DNA of 5,178 nt from Bacteroidales bacterium (GTDB taxonomy: Bacteria; Bacteroidota; Bacteroidia; Bacteroidales; ML635J-15), in assembly GCA_028696755.1 (NCBI GenBank), contig JAQVGK010000248.1, positions 1 through 5,178 on the forward strand, written 5' to 3'. The translations under genes and the position numbers were made by a program. Of the stretch, positions 2,279-5,178 are shown one piece after another. The first letter of the stretch is position 1, and each line of letters starts with the position of its first letter. The notes below the pieces were generated by a model. It did no database searches, had not been told where the DNA came from, and was given only the letters and a program-made list of their open reading frames with translations.

Positions 2279-5178
2279 ATGACCGAAAAATTATTTAAAA
2301 GACTTGACTACGGATTTGGGTGGTTAGCATTTGTAATTGCCGCAATAGTTTATTTACTAACGCTAGAACCAACTGTTAGCTTCTGGGATTGTGGCGAATT
2401 CATTTCATCTTCAAACAAGTTGCAAGTAGGACACCCTCCTGGAGCACCGTTCTTTATGTTGATTGCACGTTTCTTTGCAATGTTTGCAAGTGGTCCCGAG
2501 CAAGTTGCTTTGATGATTAATGCATTCTCGGGAATTGTTTCGGCATTCACTATTATGTTTTTGTATTGGTCAATTGCCTACTTTGCAAAAAGAATGATTG
2601 CATCAGACGGACAATACAATGTTGGTAAAACAATTGCAATTATTGGTGCAAGTATGTTAGGTGCAATGGTTTATACATTCTCCGATACATTCTGGTTCTC
2701 GGCTGTAGAAGGCGAAGTTTATGCATTCTCTTCTTTCTTTACAGCAATAGTTTTTTGGGCAATTTTAAAATGGAGCGATGAAAAAGATTCGGCAAAAGAA
2801 CCAAGGTGGCTTTTATTAATTTCGCTTCTCGTGGGCATGTCAATTGGTGTTCACTTATTGAATCTTCTTACTATTCCAGCGATAGCATTTGTTTTTTATT
2901 ATAAGAAATTTAAACCAAATGTTTGGGGATTTATAATTACAACTGGCGTTTCGTTAATAATTGTTGCGATGATAATGTGGGGAATAATCCCAGGTGTTGC
3001 AATTATTGCATCCAAACTTGAACTATTTTTTGTAAATAACGTTGGAATGCCTTTTAATAGTGGTCTTTTGATATGGGCAATACTTTGTTTTGGATTCCTA
3101 GGTGCTAGTATCTATTTTACAAGTCATTCTCAAAATAAAATTCTTAATTATGTTATTCCATCGGTAGCATTACTACTTATTGGAGCGCCGTTTATGTCGG
3201 ATAGTATTTTTATCAATCTACTATTATTAGGTGGTTTTGTTTACGGAATCGTTTTTCTGGCAAACAGAAAGAAACAGATTCTCAATCTGATCATGATTTC
3301 GTTCACCTTGATAATGATTGGCTACTCAAGCTATGCAATTATTGTTATTCGCTCAAATGCAAATCCTCCAATGGATCAAAATAATCCGGATGATGTTTTC
3401 AACTTACTATATTATCTAAACCGTGAGCAATATGGCGATCGTCCATTACTTTACGGTCAGTATTTTAACGCCGAATTTGAACGGTACGAGGATACAAATC
3501 CGATTTATGTTAAAAGAAACAATAAATACGAAATCGTAAGTTTCAAACAAAAACCTGTGTACTCTGATGAAGGTAGCACTATTTTTCCAAGAATGTATAG
3601 TCCTGACCCTGAGCATATTGCAGTTTACAAAGATTTTGGTGGTATGAAATCCTCTCAATCATCACCCAAGTTTTCTAATAATATAAAATTCTTTGTTAAT
3701 TACCAGTTAAATTTCATGTATTGGCGTTATTTCATGTGGAATTTTGCTGGGCGACAGAACGACATTCAAGCAAATGGCAATGTAATTCATGGCAACTGGA
3801 TTTCGGGAATAAAATCCATAGACAATAGTCGATTGGGCGAACAAGAAAAATTACCCGACTATCTAAAAGCAAATAAAGCAAACAATAAGTATTATATGCT
3901 TCCACTGCTACTAGGTTTAATTGGGTTGGGATATCAGCTATTCAAAAATCTTAAAGACTGGTGGATTGTATCTTTACTATTTATATTAACTGGTCTTGCA
4001 ATTGTAGTATATCTCAATCAAACTCCAAATCAACCTCGCGAACGCGATTATGCCTATGCAGGATCATTTTACGCATTTGCAATTTGGATAGGACTAAGTA
4101 TAATTGGCATTTATGACCTACTAAAACGCTTTTCGCCTGGCATAGTTGCTGGAACGGTGGCTACTCTAATGTGTGCACCAGTTCCTTATATTATGGCAAA
4201 GGAAAATTGGGATGACCATGACCGCAGCGACAGGTACATTGCCCGTGATTTTGGCTACAACTATCTAATGTCGTGTGCCCCTAATGCAATACTTTTCACT
4301 TTTGGAGACAATGATACTTTCCCAATTTGGTATGCCCAAGAGGTGGAGGGAATTAGACCAGATGTTAAAGTCTGTTGCTTGCCATATTTTGCATCCGATT
4401 GGTATGTTGATCAAATGAAACAGGCCAGCTATGATGCAGCACCGATGCCTTTAACACTCGACAGATCAACATATGAGCCATCAGTTAGAGATGTCTTGCA
4501 ATATGTCCCGCGAGATCGTGGCGAAGAAATTGGATATATCTCGGTTGACAGTTTGCTAAATTACATAGCACAAAATGATGCTAGTGTAGTTGAATATAAT
4601 GGGGAGACTTACTATACATATCATAGGAACAAACTTTACTTAAAAGTTGACACCGCTAAGGTTTTAGAAAATGGAACTGTTAAAGCATCTGACACTGCAT
4701 TAATCGAAAGCATCATTAAGTTTGATATGAAACGTACATATCTTGTAAAAAACGACATGATGATTCTTGATATGCTGAGGACAAATAATTGGGATAGACC
4801 AGTGTATTTTACTTCGGCCAATGGCTCTAACACTCCTGGGCTTGAAGGATACCTTCAAAATGAGGGATTTTCGTATCGTTTAGTCCCAATTAACTCAGGA
4901 TCACGTCCACGTATCGACAAAGACATTATGTATAACAACCTTATGAAAACATTTAAATGGGGCAACTTGAATAACCCAGATATTCTTATTGATCATACTA
5001 TAGCCAGAACCATAAGGGTTGTTAATGTGCGGAATAATTTCAAAGATTTGGCTTTGATATATGCTGCCGAGGGCGACACTGTTAAAGCAAAAGAAATTAT
5101 TTCAAAGTGTGATAGCTTGTTACCTTTAACTGTTTTCACCCCTGGAATGTTTGACGTTGATTATGCGAATGTTTATTA
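2279..5178 (+). CDS. DUF2723-family membrane protein, putative protein O-mannosyltransferase (GT117/TMEM260-like), 3' end missing
   Basis: From the ATG at 2279 the frame stays open for 966 codons to the window edge; family members usually exceed 1000 residues, so perhaps 50-150 are missing. DUF2723 proteins are polytopic, GT-C-like proteins of Bacteroidota related to eukaryotic TMEM260, a protein O-mannosyltransferase. A lipid-linked sugar donor and periplasmic action are likely but inferred. After a first membrane helix (about 12-29), P-T-V-S-F-W-D-C-G-E-F (31-41) carries Asp37 and Glu40, placed like the acidic catalytic motif of GT-C enzymes, followed by G-H-P-P-G-A-P (51-57). Hydrophobic segments continue at roughly 76-101, 118-134, 149-164, 177-207, 216-243, 262-281, 290-304, 308-328 and 335-357. 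A large soluble loop spans 358-538. More helices lie at 539-555, 560-579, 591-614 and 620-640, including the conserved N-Q-P-R-E-R-D-Y-A-Y (584-593). A soluble C-terminal region begins near 641 and contains W-D-D-H-D-R-S-D-R-Y (644-653), S-C-A-P-N-A-I-L-F-T (665-674) and G-D-N-D-T-F-P (676-682). No Shine-Dalgarno site is visible. No frameshift is seen. Confidence 0.88.
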   Translation, partial: MTEKLFKRLDYGFGWLAFVIAAIVYLLTLEPTVSFWDCGEFISSSNKLQVGHPPGAPFFMLIARFFAMFASGPEQVALMINAFSGIVSAFTIMFLYWSIAYFAKRMIASDGQYNVGKTIAIIGASMLGAMVYTFSDTFWFSAVEGEVYAFSSFFTAIVFWAILKWSDEKDSAKEPRWLLLISLLVGMSIGVHLLNLLTIPAIAFVFYYKKFKPNVWGFIITTGVSLIIVAMIMWGIIPGVAIIASKLELFFVNNVGMPFNSGLLIWAILCFGFLGASIYFTSHSQNKILNYVIPSVALLLIGAPFMSDSIFINLLLLGGFVYGIVFLANRKKQILNLIMISFTLIMIGYSSYAIIVIRSNANPPMDQNNPDDVFNLLYYLNREQYGDRPLLYGQYFNAEFERYEDTNPIYVKRNNKYEIVSFKQKPVYSDEGSTIFPRMYSPDPEHIAVYKDFGGMKSSQSSPKFSNNIKFFVNYQLNFMYWRYFMWNFAGRQNDIQANGNVIHGNWISGIKSIDNSRLGEQEKLPDYLKANKANNKYYMLPLLLGLIGLGYQLFKNLKDWWIVSLLFILTGLAIVVYLNQTPNQPRERDYAYAGSFYAFAIWIGLSIIGIYDLLKRFSPGIVAGTVATLMCAPVPYIMAKENWDDHDRSDRYIARDFGYNYLMSCAPNAILFTFGDNDTFPIWYAQEVEGIRPDVKVCCLPYFASDWYVDQMKQASYDAAPMPLTLDRSTYEPSVRDVLQYVPRDRGEEIGYISVDSLLNYIAQNDASVVEYNGETYYTYHRNKLYLKVDTAKVLENGTVKASDTALIESIIKFDMKRTYLVKNDMMILDMLRTNNWDRPVYFTSANGSNTPGLEGYLQNEGFSYRLVPINSGSRPRIDKDIMYNNLMKTFKWGNLNNPDILIDHTIARTIRVVNVRNNFKDLALIYAAEGDTVKAKEIISKCDSLLPLTVFTPGMFDVDYANVY

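Noticed and set aside
2350..4833. Three short - strand open frames (2350-2550, 3446-3658, 4636-4833)
   Set aside because: All are antisense to the continuous 966-codon DUF2723 reading frame and show no domain, signal or promoter.

Overview
The window looks like a piece of chromosome from an AT-rich member of the Bacteroidota (probably class Bacteroidia). Supporting signs are the protein families present (a secreted M23-LysM peptidase and a very long DUF2723/GT117-type membrane protein), the absence of Shine-Dalgarno sequences before the starts, and TTTG / TAnnTTTG-type promoter boxes 15-20 nt upstream of start codons. The genus cannot be read from the sequence.

Layout. (1) Positions 1-290: the 3' end of a SRAP (YedK/HMCES-type) gene on the + strand. 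(2) 291-388: a short spacer with a good Bacteroidota promoter whose two boxes are bridged by a perfect 11-bp-arm AT palindrome. (3) 389-1378: a complete secreted M23 metallopeptidase with a C-terminal LysM domain. (4) 1379-1818: a 440-bp gene-free region between convergent genes, built almost entirely of nested inverted repeats: 9-nt arrays at the outside, a 10-bp inverted pair, heptamer (GCATGGA) arrays forming a 20-bp perfect stem, and AT-rich hairpins at the centre. (5) 1819-2097 on the - strand: a small acidic protein of unknown function. (6) 2098-2278: an AT-rich divergent intergenic region. (7) 2279 to the window end on the + strand: 966 codons, with no stop reached, of a DUF2723-family polytopic membrane protein related to the TMEM260-type O-mannosyltransferases.

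How the parts may work together. SRAP is a cytosolic DNA-protection enzyme with no evident link to the rest. The M23-LysM protein would act on peptidoglycan in the periplasm. It has an unusual density of D-(S/T)-(A/I/L/V/M/T) motifs, the O-glycosylation sequon described for Bacteroidota, and the large gene downstream belongs to a family that includes protein O-mannosyltransferases. That pairing is an inference, since the genes are not in one operon, but it is testable. The other notable signal is the palindromic repeat region. It may be a bidirectional terminator, a decayed MITE/REP-like element, or both. I see no CRISPR, phage, transposase or clearly new defence system.
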